From Leifsonia xyli (GTDB lineage: Bacteria > Actinomycetota > Actinomycetes > Actinomycetales > Microbacteriaceae): DNA of 64,000 bases. The notes below the pieces were generated by a model, which made no database searches, had not been told where the DNA came from, and saw only the letters and a list, made by a program, of their open reading frames with translations. The position numbers and the translations under genes are program-made. The stretch covers positions 1,178,001 to 1,242,000 of the forward strand of contig CP014761.1 of assembly GCA_001647635.1 (NCBI GenBank). The letters run 5' to 3'. Below, piece by piece: positions 54,145 to 62,436 of the stretch (positions are counted from its first letter, which is position 1; each line of letters begins with the position of its first letter).

Positions 54145-54174
54145 TATTGACACACGGTCAATAACGTTTAGGCT
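54145..54174 (+). promoter_or_regulatory. promoter and TetR operator of DUF6230 operon
   Basis: TATTGAC-ACACG-GTCAATA (54145-54163) is a perfect dyad. It covers the -35 TTGACA (54147-54152); TAGGCT (54169-54174) is the -10 at 16 nt. Binding of the divergent TetR should shut the operon. Confidence 0.8.
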
Positions 54175-54228
54175 CGCTCCTGGACCTGACCGCGCCGACG
54201 CTGTCAAGTCCCCCGAACAGGAGGATCG

Positions 54229-54825
54229 ATGAAGTTCCGAAAGCTCGCCGGGTCGCACGCCGGACGGATCGTTCTCGCAGCCGTCCCCGTGGCCGTCGTG
54301 TCCACCGTGCTCATGGCCGGTGTCGCGCAGGGCGCCGTGCCCGTCTCGTTCGCCGTCTCCGGCAGCCAGTTCCAGATCAGCGCGTCGAAGCTCGACGGCA
54401 CCGGGTTCTCGCAGTACGCCGGTGTCGCGCCGGACACCGCGGGCAAGAACCACCAGGTCGCGATCGCCAACATCAAGTCGGCGACGCTCTCCGACCTCTG
54501 CCAGTCGGTCGTGACGGACACGCCGCTCGGCAAGGCGGGCATCCTGATCACCGCGGGCGGCGACGGAAAGCCGGCCAGCGCATCCGACCTGCAGATCGGC
54601 ATGACCGACCTCAAGGGCGACTCGGAGTTCCACAACATCCGCATCGGCGTCGACGCCTCGACCGTCAACACCGCCGCCAAGGGCTCGGCCGGCGACTTCG
54701 CGCAGGACTCGGACACCGTCACCATCTCCAACCTCCAGCAGACCGCGTGGAGCACGCAGGCCTCGGTCTTCACCCTCACGGGGATGCACGTGCAGCTGAC
54801 CGACGGTTCGAAGGGATGCTTCTGA
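54229..54825 (+). CDS. DUF6230 family exported protein
   Basis: A 198-residue secreted or envelope protein: basic start, hydrophobic signal (IVLAAVPVAVVSTVLMAGVAQGA), then a beta-rich domain beginning PVSFAVSGSQFQISASKLDG, the DUF6230 hallmark known from Streptomyces. One Cys near the middle and one at the end (DGSKGCF) may pair. Function unknown. First gene of a TetR-controlled operon; ATG follows CAGGAGG. Confidence 0.85.
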   Translation: MKFRKLAGSHAGRIVLAAVPVAVVSTVLMAGVAQGAVPVSFAVSGSQFQISASKLDGTGFSQYAGVAPDTAGKNHQVAIANIKSATLSDLCQSVVTDTPLGKAGILITAGGDGKPASASDLQIGMTDLKGDSEFHNIRIGVDASTVNTAAKGSAGDFAQDSDTVTISNLQQTAWSTQASVFTLTGMHVQLTDGSKGCF

Positions 54826-54827
54826 TC

Positions 54828-55286
54828 GTGGCCGCACACCATGCGGACGCGTCGCCCACCGAGGGCGCCTGGGCGCGTTTCCGCGGCTGGCGGCGCCGTC
54901 GTCCGTTCCTCGGCGGCGTCCTGACCGCGCTGGGCGGGATCGAGCTGTTCTTCTCGGGGCAGCTCGACATCGGCAAGATCCACGTGCAGCTGGGCATCGA
55001 GGGCCTGCAGGCGACGATCATCCCGATCCTCCTGGTGCTGCTCGGCGTGCTCGCGATCGCGATGCCGGCGCACCGCATCTTCTACGGGGTGATCGCGCTG
55101 GCCGTCGCCGTGTACTCGCTGATCGGCGTGAACCTCGGCGGCTTCTTCATCGGGATGCTGCTCGCGACGGTGGGCGGCATCCTGACCGTGGCGTGGATGC
55201 CGAAGAAGGACGCGGTCGCCGTGGACGACGCTGATGCGGTCGACGACGAGCCGGCTCCCGCCCCGCGGGAAGGCACGACCGCATGA
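54828..55286 (+). CDS. DUF6114 family membrane protein
   Basis: A membrane protein of about 152 residues: WRRRRPFLGGVLTALGGIELFF is the DUF6114 start, then ATIIPILLVLLGVLAIAMPA and YGVIALAVAVYSLIGV, and a charged tail. DUF6114 genes usually follow DUF6230 genes in actinobacteria. GTG 54828 is preferred for spacing from AAGGGA; an ATG at 54816 is possible. The next ATG overlaps the stop. Confidence 0.85.
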   Translation: MAAHHADASPTEGAWARFRGWRRRRPFLGGVLTALGGIELFFSGQLDIGKIHVQLGIEGLQATIIPILLVLLGVLAIAMPAHRIFYGVIALAVAVYSLIGVNLGGFFIGMLLATVGGILTVAWMPKKDAVAVDDADAVDDEPAPAPREGTTA

Positions 55287-55990
55287 GGCGCGCACGCTCG
55301 GGGGTCGTCGCGGGGGCCCTGATCGCCTGCGTCGCGGCCGCCCTGGCCGGGATCGGCGCGGCCCGCGTGCCGACGACGGCTCCGGCGGCGCTGTGCATCC
55401 CGCTGTTCACGTCGTGCAGCTCGCCGAGCCCCACGCCGACGCCCTCCCCGTCGTCCGGCTCCGGTCTTCCCGGCGTGCCGGCGCTGCCGGTCCCGGGTGC
55501 CACCGGCGTGCCGGTCGTCCCGGGTGCGACGCCGACGCCGACCGCTCCCTCGACGCCCGCGGGTCCCGACGGCGGCGCCCCGGTCTTCACGCAGCCGCCC
55601 GCGCAGCTCGGGAGCCGCTCCCTCTCGTTCTCCGGACTCAAGGGGATCAGCGTGGTGACCGTCCCCCTGGCCGACGGCCGCCGCATCCCGGTGCTGAAGA
55701 TCTCGGCCGACGCCATCACCATCGACGGCTTCAGCCTGACCGTGCGCAAGGACACCGGCCCGAAGCTCGCGACGACCGCCGACCAGATGGCGCTGCGCGG
55801 CAACGTGCAGGTCTACCTGGACTCGGTGACCGCGACCGGCCCGGACGGCAAGGGCATCACGCTCGGCGCCGCGACTCCTCCGCCCGCCGACGGCCTCCCG
55901 CCGCAGCTGCTGCGCGTGACGCTCGGCCTCGTCGGGGTGACCGCGGACAGCATCCACTTCACCGCACCGCACCAGCACCTGTCGGAGTAA
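55283..55990 (+). CDS. exported protein, third gene of DUF6230 operon
   Basis: A 235-residue protein: N-terminal signal (VVAGALIACVAAALAGIGAA), a Pro/Ser/Thr-rich spacer (PSPTPTPSPSS) and a beta-rich C-terminal domain (LKGISVVTVPLADGRR, DAITIDGFSLTVRK) that echoes the DUF6230 domain in having a mostly strand pattern. I do not recognise a family. ATGA overlap with the DUF6114 gene shows one operon. Confidence 0.75.
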   Translation: MRRARSGVVAGALIACVAAALAGIGAARVPTTAPAALCIPLFTSCSSPSPTPTPSPSSGSGLPGVPALPVPGATGVPVVPGATPTPTAPSTPAGPDGGAPVFTQPPAQLGSRSLSFSGLKGISVVTVPLADGRRIPVLKISADAITIDGFSLTVRKDTGPKLATTADQMALRGNVQVYLDSVTATGPDGKGITLGAATPPPADGLPPQLLRVTLGLVGVTADSIHFTAPHQHLSE

Positions 55991-56003
55991 CCCGCGTCCG
56001 TGG

Positions 56004-56112
56004 GTCGCAACACGCCGTTATTCGGCGGCGATAACGGCGTGTTGCGACTCCTCGCCGATCTGGTGGTCCCAACACGCCGTTATGGCGGCGGCCGTAACGG
56101 CGTGTTGGGACC
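56004..56112. repeat. two tandem hairpins sharing one arm motif
   Basis: Hairpin 1: perfect 18-bp arms 56004-56021 and 56031-56048, loop TCGGCGGCG. Hairpin 2: perfect 18-bp arms 56065-56082 and 56095-56112, loop TGGCGGCGGCCG. Both arms contain AACACGCCGTTA. Between convergent genes (ends 55990 and 56134), so a double two-way terminator is one reading. Confidence 0.85.
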
Positions 56113-56133
56113 AGTAGCGCGGGATGCGGTTGC

Positions 56134-56754
56134 TCAGCGGCCGTTCTCGCGGCGCAGGCGGCGGCGCTCCCGGCGGGAGAGGGCGGCCCAGGCCTCCTGC
56201 TGCGCGCGACGAGTCTCGTCGGCCTGCCGGATGCGCTCCTCGCGTCGCTGCCGCCAGCGGGCGACCTCCTCGTCGACGTCGCGCGTCGGCGTGACGACCG
56301 GCGGTCCGCCCTGCAGCTGCCGCCGCGCCTCGACGATCCGGCGGTTGAACCCCTCGAGGTGCTCGCGCACCGCAGCCTCGGACGCCAGCCGGTCGAGCCG
56401 CGCGTCCAGCTCCGTGTCCTCGGTGCGCAGCATCAGCGCCGGCGGACCGAGGCCGGTCAGCTGCTCGCGCTCGATCTTGCGGCGGATCCACCAGTCCGGG
56501 TCGTGGGTGCCCGTCAACCCCGGGAGCGGCTTGCCCGCGCCCGGGAGGTTGTCGAAGTCGCCGCGCCGGATCGCCTGCTGGATGGCCGTCTCGACGATCT
56601 GCGCCCGCTGGTCCATCGAGGGCTGGCCCGCGTTCGCTTCCTCGACCTGCTCGCCACGCGCCTCGGCGTCGCGTCGCAGCCGGTAGCGCGCGGCCTCGAC
56701 GAGCGGGTCGGACTGGCGAGGCGCGCGACGGTTCTCGTCACGGTTGCGGGCCAT
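56134..56754 (-). CDS. DUF1992 family protein
   Basis: A 206-residue protein with the DUF1992 (DnaJ-homologue-type) core: FDNLPGAGKPLPGL followed by WWIRRKIEREQ. The rest is basic and helical. Function unknown; relatives are widespread in bacteria. ATG 56754 lies 6 nt after TACTGT; a longer frame to 57009 runs through an operator and is rejected. Confidence 0.85.
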   Translation of the reverse strand: MARNRDENRRAPRQSDPLVEAARYRLRRDAEARGEQVEEANAGQPSMDQRAQIVETAIQQAIRRGDFDNLPGAGKPLPGLTGTHDPDWWIRRKIEREQLTGLGPPALMLRTEDTELDARLDRLASEAAVREHLEGFNRRIVEARRQLQGGPPVVTPTRDVDEEVARWRQRREERIRQADETRRAQQEAWAALSRRERRRLRRENGR

Positions 56755-56760
56755 GTGTCC

Positions 56761-56766
56761 ACAGTA
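56761..56766 (-). promoter_or_regulatory. -10 box (TACTGT) of leaderless DUF1992 gene
   Basis: TACTGT on the minus strand, 6 nt before the ATG at 56754. Confidence 0.5.
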
Positions 56767-56878
56767 CGCCGGGCCGACCCGCTCTCCACAGAGTCCCGGA
56801 TGGCCTGGCTCCGGATGCGGTCGCGGCCGCCGTACGTGAACTCGAGGTGAACATCCGAACATCCGCCGGCCCACGGGG

Positions 56879-56917
56879 TTGACTTCCGAGGCCGGTCGTT
56901 TAGTGTGTGCACTAAAC
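56879..56917 (+). promoter_or_regulatory. orphan promoter with perfect operator
   Basis: TTGACT (-35), 16 nt, TAGTGT (-10, 56901-56906), overlapped by the perfect dyad GTTTAGTG-TGTG-CACTAAAC (56898-56917). Downstream is only a three-codon frame (ATG GCA GGC stop) and then the end of a gene on the other strand. The 259-bp gap 56755-57013 holds no other feature I can see. Confidence 0.65.
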
Positions 56918-57013
56918 AACCGGATGGCAGGCTGAACCGCAGGGGGCGGGCAGCTGTACTGCATTCCCGGTGCGCGGCGGTCGACGTTCGGGTGAGTCGG
57001 CCGCCGCAATCTT

Positions 57014-57589
57014 TTAAGCGGCGGTCGCCGCGGCCGCGTCGAGTTCGCGGGCCCGCTGCAGCAGCAGTGCCCCGACCGCGTCCAACGGCCGGACGCTGTG
57101 CTGGACCCGGGCGATCACGACCGCCCCTTCGGCCGACGACACGAGCACCGTCGCGAACTCCACTGCCTCCGCGCGCGCGACGCCTGCACGCTCGAGCAGG
57201 CCGGTCAGGTGCTCCATCGACGACGCGAACACGGCACCCGCCTTGTCGAACAGCTCGCCGTCCGGTGCCGACACCGTGACCGCGAGCACCGGGCATCCCG
57301 ACTCGAACTCCGACCCTTCGAGCACCGCGCGCCAGAACGCGAGGAACGCCTCCGTCACGCTCACCGCCGTGCCAGCCGAATGCTCGGCGACCCAGCGGTC
57401 GTGGGACGCTGTGGTGCGGTCGAGCGCTTCGCTGAACAGCTGGTTCCGGCCGCCGGGGAAGTGATGGTAGATCGAGCCGCGCGGCGCACCCGTCTCGGTG
57501 AGCATCTTGCCGAGAGACGCGCCGTGGACGCCCTTCGACGCCAGGAGTCGGATCGCCCCGTCGAGCATCCGGTCGCGGGTGTCCTCCAT
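57014..57589 (-). CDS. TetR family regulator
   Basis: A 191-residue repressor of the YxaF/LmrA-like group: RMLDGAIRLLASKGVHGASL then TETGAPRGSIYHHFPGGRNQL. ATG 57589 follows GGAGG; an upstream TTG is unlikely. It faces the tautomerase-like gene across a perfect ATTATGA dyad. A 7-bp hairpin overlaps its stop. Confidence 0.9.
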   Translation of the reverse strand: MEDTRDRMLDGAIRLLASKGVHGASLGKMLTETGAPRGSIYHHFPGGRNQLFSEALDRTTASHDRWVAEHSAGTAVSVTEAFLAFWRAVLEGSEFESGCPVLAVTVSAPDGELFDKAGAVFASSMEHLTGLLERAGVARAEAVEFATVLVSSAEGAVVIARVQHSVRPLDAVGALLLQRARELDAAAATAA

Positions 57590-57616
57590 GGGCAGCCTCC
57601 GTATCGACAAATCCGG

Positions 57617-57636
57617 ATTATGACGTTCATCATAAT
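57617..57636. promoter_or_regulatory. TetR operator between tetR and tautomerase-like gene
   Basis: ATTATGA-CGTTCA-TCATAAT, perfect 7-bp arms. Contains possible -10 sequences in both directions (TATGAT, CATAAT). Confidence 0.7.
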
Positions 57637-57695
57637 GGCGCTTGTTGCCAGGCTCGAACCATCCACTTCTCCTCGTCGAGCCTCAGGAGGCCGCC

Positions 57696-58133
57696 ATGCC
57701 CATGATCGACATCTACGCTCCCGCCGGAACCTTCGCCGCCCCGCACGCGCTCGCCACAGCCGCCGCGGCCACCGTCAAGGAGGTGGAGGGCGTGCCGGAC
57801 ATCCCGATGTTCCGCTCGAACACGGCGGCGTTCGTCCACGAGCTGCCCTCGGGTCACCTCGCCGACGTGGACGGCGCGGGCGACCACGTGCGCGTGCAGG
57901 TGCTGACGAACGCCGGCGCTCTCGACCGCGCCAAGCAGCTCGCCGTCGTCGAGCGGCTGACCGCCCTCGTCGCCGACGCCGCGGGCGACGCCCGGCTCGC
58001 CGACCGCACGTGGGTGCTCCTCACCGAGGCCGCTCCCGGCGGCTGGGGCCTGTGGGGTCACGCCCACACCAACGACGAGCTGGTGCAGGCCGCCCGCGCC
58101 GAGATCGCGAAGCTGCAGGAGGCCGCCGGCTGA
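57696..58133 (+). CDS. tautomerase family protein
   Basis: A 145-residue protein starting MPMIDIYAPAGTF, with Pro right after the initiator Met as the tautomerase superfamily needs for its catalytic N-terminal proline. VRVQVLTNAGALDRAKQLAVV and a final WGLWGHAHTNDELV support the family. Substrate unknown. Strong CAGGAGG ribosome site. Probably controlled by the divergent TetR. Confidence 0.75.
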   Translation: MPMIDIYAPAGTFAAPHALATAAAATVKEVEGVPDIPMFRSNTAAFVHELPSGHLADVDGAGDHVRVQVLTNAGALDRAKQLAVVERLTALVADAAGDARLADRTWVLLTEAAPGGWGLWGHAHTNDELVQAARAEIAKLQEAAG

Positions 58134-58165
58134 GCGGCGGCGTGTCCGCGTCACCCGCCTGGCGT

Positions 58166-58171
58166 TAGGCT
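58166..58171 (+). promoter_or_regulatory. -10 box (TAGGCT) of leaderless methyltransferase
   Basis: TAGGCT ends 6 nt before the GTG at 58178. Confidence 0.55.
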
Positions 58172-58177
58172 GCCGAC

Positions 58178-58828
58178 GTGACCGACCGGCACGACACCCC
58201 CGCGCCCGCATCCGCGGACGACCACCTGCGGATGGTCCGCGAACGCTTCGACGGCCGCGCCCCGACCTACGACGAGTCCGCGATGCACCGCGCCCTGGCC
58301 TCCGCCGTCGCTGCCTTCATCGCCCTCGACGGCGTGGACACGGTCCTCGACGTCGCGACCGGCACCGGCCTGGTGCTGCGCGCCCTCCGCGACCGCGGCT
58401 TCGCCGGTCCCCTCACGGGCGTGGACCTCTCCCCGGGCATGATCGACGAGGCCCGCCGCCACCTTCCCGACGCCGACCTCGTCGTCGCCGACGCCGCCGG
58501 CCTCCCGCTGCCCGACGCGTCCTTCGACCTGGTGACGTGCGTCACCGGACTGCAGCTCTTCCCGCATCCCGACGCCGCCATCACCGAGTGGGCGCGCGTC
58601 CTCCGCCCGGGCGGCCGGGCGGTCACCGCGACCTTCGTCGCCGTCGACCCGACCCGTCACCGCGCGGCCCCGCCGCCCGGCACGTCGGATCACTCCCCGT
58701 TCGACTCCGTCGCGCACCTGACCGAGACGGTCGCTCCCGCCGGCTTCCGCGTGGCCCGCACGCAGACGTGGACCGACGGCGCCGACGAGCTCCTGATCGC
58801 CGAGCTCTCCTACGACGCCGGGTCGTAG
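58178..58828 (+). CDS. class I SAM-dependent methyltransferase
   Basis: A 216-residue UbiE/Methyltransf_11-type enzyme: DTVLDVATGTGLVLRALRD (motif I), TGVDLSPGMIDEARRHL, and DLVTCVTGLQLFPHPDAAI. Substrate unknown. Its end overlaps the convergent YCII gene by 19 bp. Confidence 0.87.
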   Translation: MTDRHDTPAPASADDHLRMVRERFDGRAPTYDESAMHRALASAVAAFIALDGVDTVLDVATGTGLVLRALRDRGFAGPLTGVDLSPGMIDEARRHLPDADLVVADAAGLPLPDASFDLVTCVTGLQLFPHPDAAITEWARVLRPGGRAVTATFVAVDPTRHRAAPPPGTSDHSPFDSVAHLTETVAPAGFRVARTQTWTDGADELLIAELSYDAGS

Positions 58829-59151
58829 CCGAACGCCCGCAGCTCCTGATCGCAGCGGCACGCCTTCGCGATCTTCGACGCCCAGAGCAGTGCGTCATCC
58901 CGGGTCGGCACCTCGATGATCGTGTACCCGCCCTCGAGGTGCGACGTCTGCGGGTATGTCCCCTCCCGGACGCCGCCCTCGGCGGACACCAGCACCGGCG
59001 GGACGGTCTCGTCGATCCCTCCGCCGAACACGTAGGCGCCGGCCTGCTTGATCTCCTCGATCACGGCGTGCGACTCCGCCACGACCGTGTCGAACTCCTC
59101 CGGCCGGAAATGCATCTCGCCACTCGGGAACGAGATCATGAACTTCGACAT
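58810..59151 (-). CDS. YCII-related domain protein
   Basis: A 113-residue protein of the YCII/DGPF group: MSKFMISFPSGE, then GAYVFGGGIDETVPPVLV and GGYTIIEVPTRDDALLWASKIA. These ferredoxin-like-fold proteins often sit near sigma factors; none is visible here. ATG follows GGAGGAGGGG. Confidence 0.85.
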   Translation of the reverse strand: MSKFMISFPSGEMHFRPEEFDTVVAESHAVIEEIKQAGAYVFGGGIDETVPPVLVSAEGGVREGTYPQTSHLEGGYTIIEVPTRDDALLWASKIAKACRCDQELRAFGYDPAS

Positions 59152-59285
59152 CGGTGCCCCCTCCTCCGGCCGGCCCCTCCGGCCTCCGCGCACGGTCACC
59201 CGCGACGATAGCGAGATGGAGAGCGGATGTCGACGGCACCGCAGAGGGACGCCCCGCCGCTCATGACGGGACGCCCCTCCAGCAC

Positions 59286-60458
59286 TCACTCGCCGACGTT
59301 GATGCGCACCACCTGTCCGCTCACGCCGTTCGGGCCGCCCGTCGCGGGCATGATCGACCAGTTGGACACGTACGCGCTGCCGCCCCGGAAGGCGAAGCCG
59401 GACGGAAAGAACAGCTGCCCGGTCCCGTACGTGGTCCGCTTCCCGTTCGGGCTGATCTTGACCAGGTCTCCGGCGGGGTTGCCGCCCGGCCCCGGGTTGA
59501 GGCCGTTCACCTGGAACTCCGTCACGTAGAAGTTGCCCGACCCGTCGAAGCCGCAGCCCTGGATGGTGCTGAAGCCCGTCCACTTGACGCGCGCGGCGCC
59601 GTTCGGCCAGATCTGCCAGACGCGAGCGCCTCCCGGCGCGTAGGTGCCGCCGAGCAGCTCCGTCACGTAGAAGGACCCGTCGGGCGCCTTCGCGACGCAC
59701 GTGCTCACGCTGTCCGTGACCGATCCGGCCGGGACGCCCATGAACGCCACCGTCGAGACGGAGCCGTACTTGTCCACCTTCGCGAGGATGTTCGCACCGG
59801 CGTCCGCGACGTACCGCGTGTTCCCGACGACGATCACGCTGTTGGGGTTGGCGTCCGGGAACTGGTCGGGCACCAGATCCTTGTGCGCCGCCGTCCACGC
59901 GTAGTCCGCGTCACCGGTCGCCGCGATCGGCGCCCACCTGCCCGAGCGCGGGTCGATCGCGATCGTGCGCCCGAGCTGGGCCCGCGCCGCATCGATGATC
60001 GGGTTCCCCGGCGGAACCGGCGGGATCGGCGACGTGTTCAGCGCGATCTGCCCGGTGACCCACCGCCCCTGCGCATCCACCGAGACCAGGCCCTCCGCGC
60101 CGATACCGGACTGGTCGGCCGCCGAGAACAGGCCGGTGACGGGATGCGTCAGCACGCCGTTCGCCCACACCCCGAGCTTGCCGGTGAGCCCGCCGTACTG
60201 GTCGCCCTCGGGTCCGCCGCCCAGCGGCTGCGTGCCGCCGTGCCCGGCTTCGGCGATCAGGAGCTGGCCGCCCGTCCCGAACGTCAGCCCCCGCGGGTTG
60301 TCCAGCCCGGACACGACCACCTGCACGGTGCCGCCCGGCGGTCTCGGGTGCGCCTGCGTGGTCGCCTGGGCGGAGGTGGCGCCGGCGGCGATCAGCGCCG
60401 CGACGAGCAGTGCGGGCGCGCCCACACGGATGGCGATGTTCGATCTCCTCATCGACAT
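59286..60458 (-). CDS. ScyD/ScyE family exported protein
   Basis: A 390-residue exported protein: signal peptide IRVGAPALLVAALIAAGATSAQA, then NHL/beta-propeller-like blades with NPRGLTFGTGGQLLIAEAG and DGSFYVTELLGGTYAPGG. The ScyD/ScyE group was named in cyanobacterial scytonemin gene clusters but is widely spread; no pigment genes are near. Start may be ATG 60452, better spaced from AGGGAG. Confidence 0.85.
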   Translation of the reverse strand: MSMRRSNIAIRVGAPALLVAALIAAGATSAQATTQAHPRPPGGTVQVVVSGLDNPRGLTFGTGGQLLIAEAGHGGTQPLGGGPEGDQYGGLTGKLGVWANGVLTHPVTGLFSAADQSGIGAEGLVSVDAQGRWVTGQIALNTSPIPPVPPGNPIIDAARAQLGRTIAIDPRSGRWAPIAATGDADYAWTAAHKDLVPDQFPDANPNSVIVVGNTRYVADAGANILAKVDKYGSVSTVAFMGVPAGSVTDSVSTCVAKAPDGSFYVTELLGGTYAPGGARVWQIWPNGAARVKWTGFSTIQGCGFDGSGNFYVTEFQVNGLNPGPGGNPAGDLVKISPNGKRTTYGTGQLFFPSGFAFRGGSAYVSNWSIMPATGGPNGVSGQVVRINVGE

Positions 60459-60618
60459 GACTCCCTATCCTCATCGATAGGCCACGTCTTCCCCCCAAAA
60501 CACCCGCGAACCTAGCACTGCGAGCGGGGGCGAGGCTAGAGCACGGCGACGGCGGGTGGATCCACGTCCACCCGCCGCCGTCGGCCGACTGTCCCCGAGG
60601 GCTTCCCCCAGCCCCTTC

Positions 60619-60783
60619 TCACACGCGCCGGCTCCCTGTGAGCATCCGCACCAGCCAGATGATGGCGGCGATGACGAGCAGGACGATCCCCACCCACAGC
60701 AGGAAGTTCAGCGACGACACGAAGCCTCCGGTGAGCAGCAGGATGATGGCGATCACGGCGATGACGATCAGCAGGATGTTCAT
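60619..60783 (-). CDS. small membrane protein (54 aa)
   Basis: Two hydrophobic segments (ILLIVIAVIAIILLLTG and FLLWVGIVLLVIAAIIWLVR) and a short basic tail. Similar small proteins are often stress-induced in actinobacteria; role unknown. ATG 60783 follows GAAAGGG. Divergent from the response regulator. Confidence 0.7.
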   Translation of the reverse strand: MNILLIVIAVIAIILLLTGGFVSSLNFLLWVGIVLLVIAAIIWLVRMLTGSRRV

Positions 60784-60848
60784 GACACGACCCTTTCCGG
60801 TGGAGTTGTTGACGCCTCCACGCAACCACCGCGGGAGCGGGCCGACCT

Positions 60849-60866
60849 CACCCCTAGGGGTGTAAT
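60849..60866 (+). promoter_or_regulatory. response regulator promoter with 14-bp palindrome
   Basis: CACCCCTAGGGGTG (60849-60862) is a perfect palindrome that overlaps the -10-like TGTAAT (60861-60866), 8 nt before the ATG at 60875. Confidence 0.55.
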
Positions 60867-60874
60867 GTGCCGCC

Positions 60875-61555
60875 ATGTCCGAGGCTTCGGCCGCATCCGG
60901 CACGCCCGTCACCATCGCGCTGGTGGACGACTACGACGTCGTGCTGCTCGGGCTGGCCCGGATGTTCGACGACTTCCGCGACCGGCTGAAGGTCGTCGAG
61001 ATCGACACCAACGAGCCGCTGGCCGAATCCATCGACGTGGTGCTGTACGACGCGTTCGCCCAGCCGGAGTCCGGTCACGCGCAGATCGGCGAGCTCGTGA
61101 AGAACCCGCGGGCGCGGCACGTCGTCGTCTACACGTGGAACTTCCATCCCGAGCTGATCGACAGCGCGCGTGAGCAGGGCGTCCATGGCTACCTTTCGAA
61201 GACGCTGTCGGCCCAGGAGCTGGTGGAGGCGCTCGAAGCCGTCAACGCCGGCGAGATCGTGGTCAGCGACTCGCCCGAACGCGCCCGTAGCGCCGACGAA
61301 CTCGACTGGCCGGGTCGGAAGGAGGGGATCACCGACCGCGAGTCCGAGATCCTGGCCCTGATCACGCAGGGCAAGAGCAATGCGGCGGTCGCCGAGCTCA
61401 CGTATCTGAGTCCGAACACGGTCAAGTCGCACATCCGGAGCGTGTACCGGAAGATCGGGGCGGAGAGCCGCACCCAGGCGGTGCTCTGGGGCGTGGAGCA
61501 CGGGTTCACGCCCGACCATCGGCGGATCGAGCGCTGGGTCGGCGCCGGCGAGTGA
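60875..61555 (+). CDS. LuxR-family response regulator
   Basis: A 226-residue two-domain regulator. The receiver has VDDYD, the phosphate-site Asp in VVLYDAFAQP and Lys in GYLSKTLS; the output is a GerE HTH (ITDRESEILALITQGKSNA to TVKSHIRSVYRKIG). No histidine kinase gene is adjacent, so it is an orphan regulator. Divergent from the 54-aa membrane protein. Confidence 0.88.
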   Translation: MSEASAASGTPVTIALVDDYDVVLLGLARMFDDFRDRLKVVEIDTNEPLAESIDVVLYDAFAQPESGHAQIGELVKNPRARHVVVYTWNFHPELIDSAREQGVHGYLSKTLSAQELVEALEAVNAGEIVVSDSPERARSADELDWPGRKEGITDRESEILALITQGKSNAAVAELTYLSPNTVKSHIRSVYRKIGAESRTQAVLWGVEHGFTPDHRRIERWVGAGE

Positions 61556-61625
61556 ATCGCCGCATCCCCTTCCCGCCGGCGCCCCGGCTCGACAGAATGT
61601 CGGCAGCCGAGCAGGAGGTCAGCGC

Positions 61626-62429
61626 GTGACGGAGTCCATCGACATCCCCGGGGCCGTCGTGCCCCCGCGCCCGGGAGTCACCGCCGAGGGATTCGACGCG
61701 GCCCACGGCGACGCGGCGGCCGACACGATCATGGCGCGCCTGGCCCGGGAGGCGTACGGCGACGACTACCCGGACGGCGTGGACCCGTACGGGATGTCGA
61801 CCGGGTGGACGCTGCGCACCTTCGTCGAGCAGCTGCGCATCCCGGAGGGCGGCACCCTCGTCGACATCGCATGCGGCCGCGCCGGCGTGAGCCTGTGGGT
61901 GGCCCGCGAGACCGGAGCCGACCTCATCGGCGTCGACTGGTCCGCAGTCGCGGTCGCGGAGGCGGCGAAGCGGGCGAGCCAGCGGGTGGATGAGGGACGC
62001 GCCCGGTTCCAGGTCGGCGACCTCGTCGACACCGGACTGCCCGACGAGTGCGCGGACGCCGCCCTGTGCGCCGATGCGATCTTCTTCGCGACGGATCGCA
62101 TCGCCGCCGTGCGCGAGGCGGCGCGCATCCTCCGCCCCGGCGGTCGCTACGCGTTCACGGCGGACGAGTCCGACGACGGACGTCCCCAGGCCGTGCCCGA
62201 CTGGCGTCCCATCATCCAGGCCGGCGGCCTGCAGGTCGTGGAGCGGATCGAGATCCCCCGCTGGGCGGAGCAGCTAGGACGGATGTACGAGGTCTGGGTG
62301 GCGAACCTCGACGAGGTCCGCGACACCCTCGGGGACGAGGCGGCGGACGAGATGCGGGAGGAAGCGGAGACGGTCGGCCCGACGCTCGGCACCCGCACCG
62401 GCGTCCTCTACGTGGCACAGCGCCCCTAG
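61626..62429 (+). CDS. class I SAM-dependent methyltransferase
   Basis: A 267-residue enzyme: TLVDIACGRAGVSLWVARE (motif I), LIGVDWSAVAVAEAAKRA, ADAALCADAIFFATDR and RILRPGGRYAFTADE. Substrate unknown. GTG 61626 follows GCAGGAGG. The YjbR-like gene begins 7 bp later. Confidence 0.87.
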   Translation: MTESIDIPGAVVPPRPGVTAEGFDAAHGDAAADTIMARLAREAYGDDYPDGVDPYGMSTGWTLRTFVEQLRIPEGGTLVDIACGRAGVSLWVARETGADLIGVDWSAVAVAEAAKRASQRVDEGRARFQVGDLVDTGLPDECADAALCADAIFFATDRIAAVREAARILRPGGRYAFTADESDDGRPQAVPDWRPIIQAGGLQVVERIEIPRWAEQLGRMYEVWVANLDEVRDTLGDEAADEMREEAETVGPTLGTRTGVLYVAQRP

Positions 62430-62436
62430 GCTCCCG

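Noticed and set aside
56755..57009. N-terminal extension of the DUF1992 gene
   Set aside because: It would cross a perfect operator and a promoter, has a Cys/Pro/Arg-rich unlikely sequence, and the ATG at 56754 has its own -10 box.
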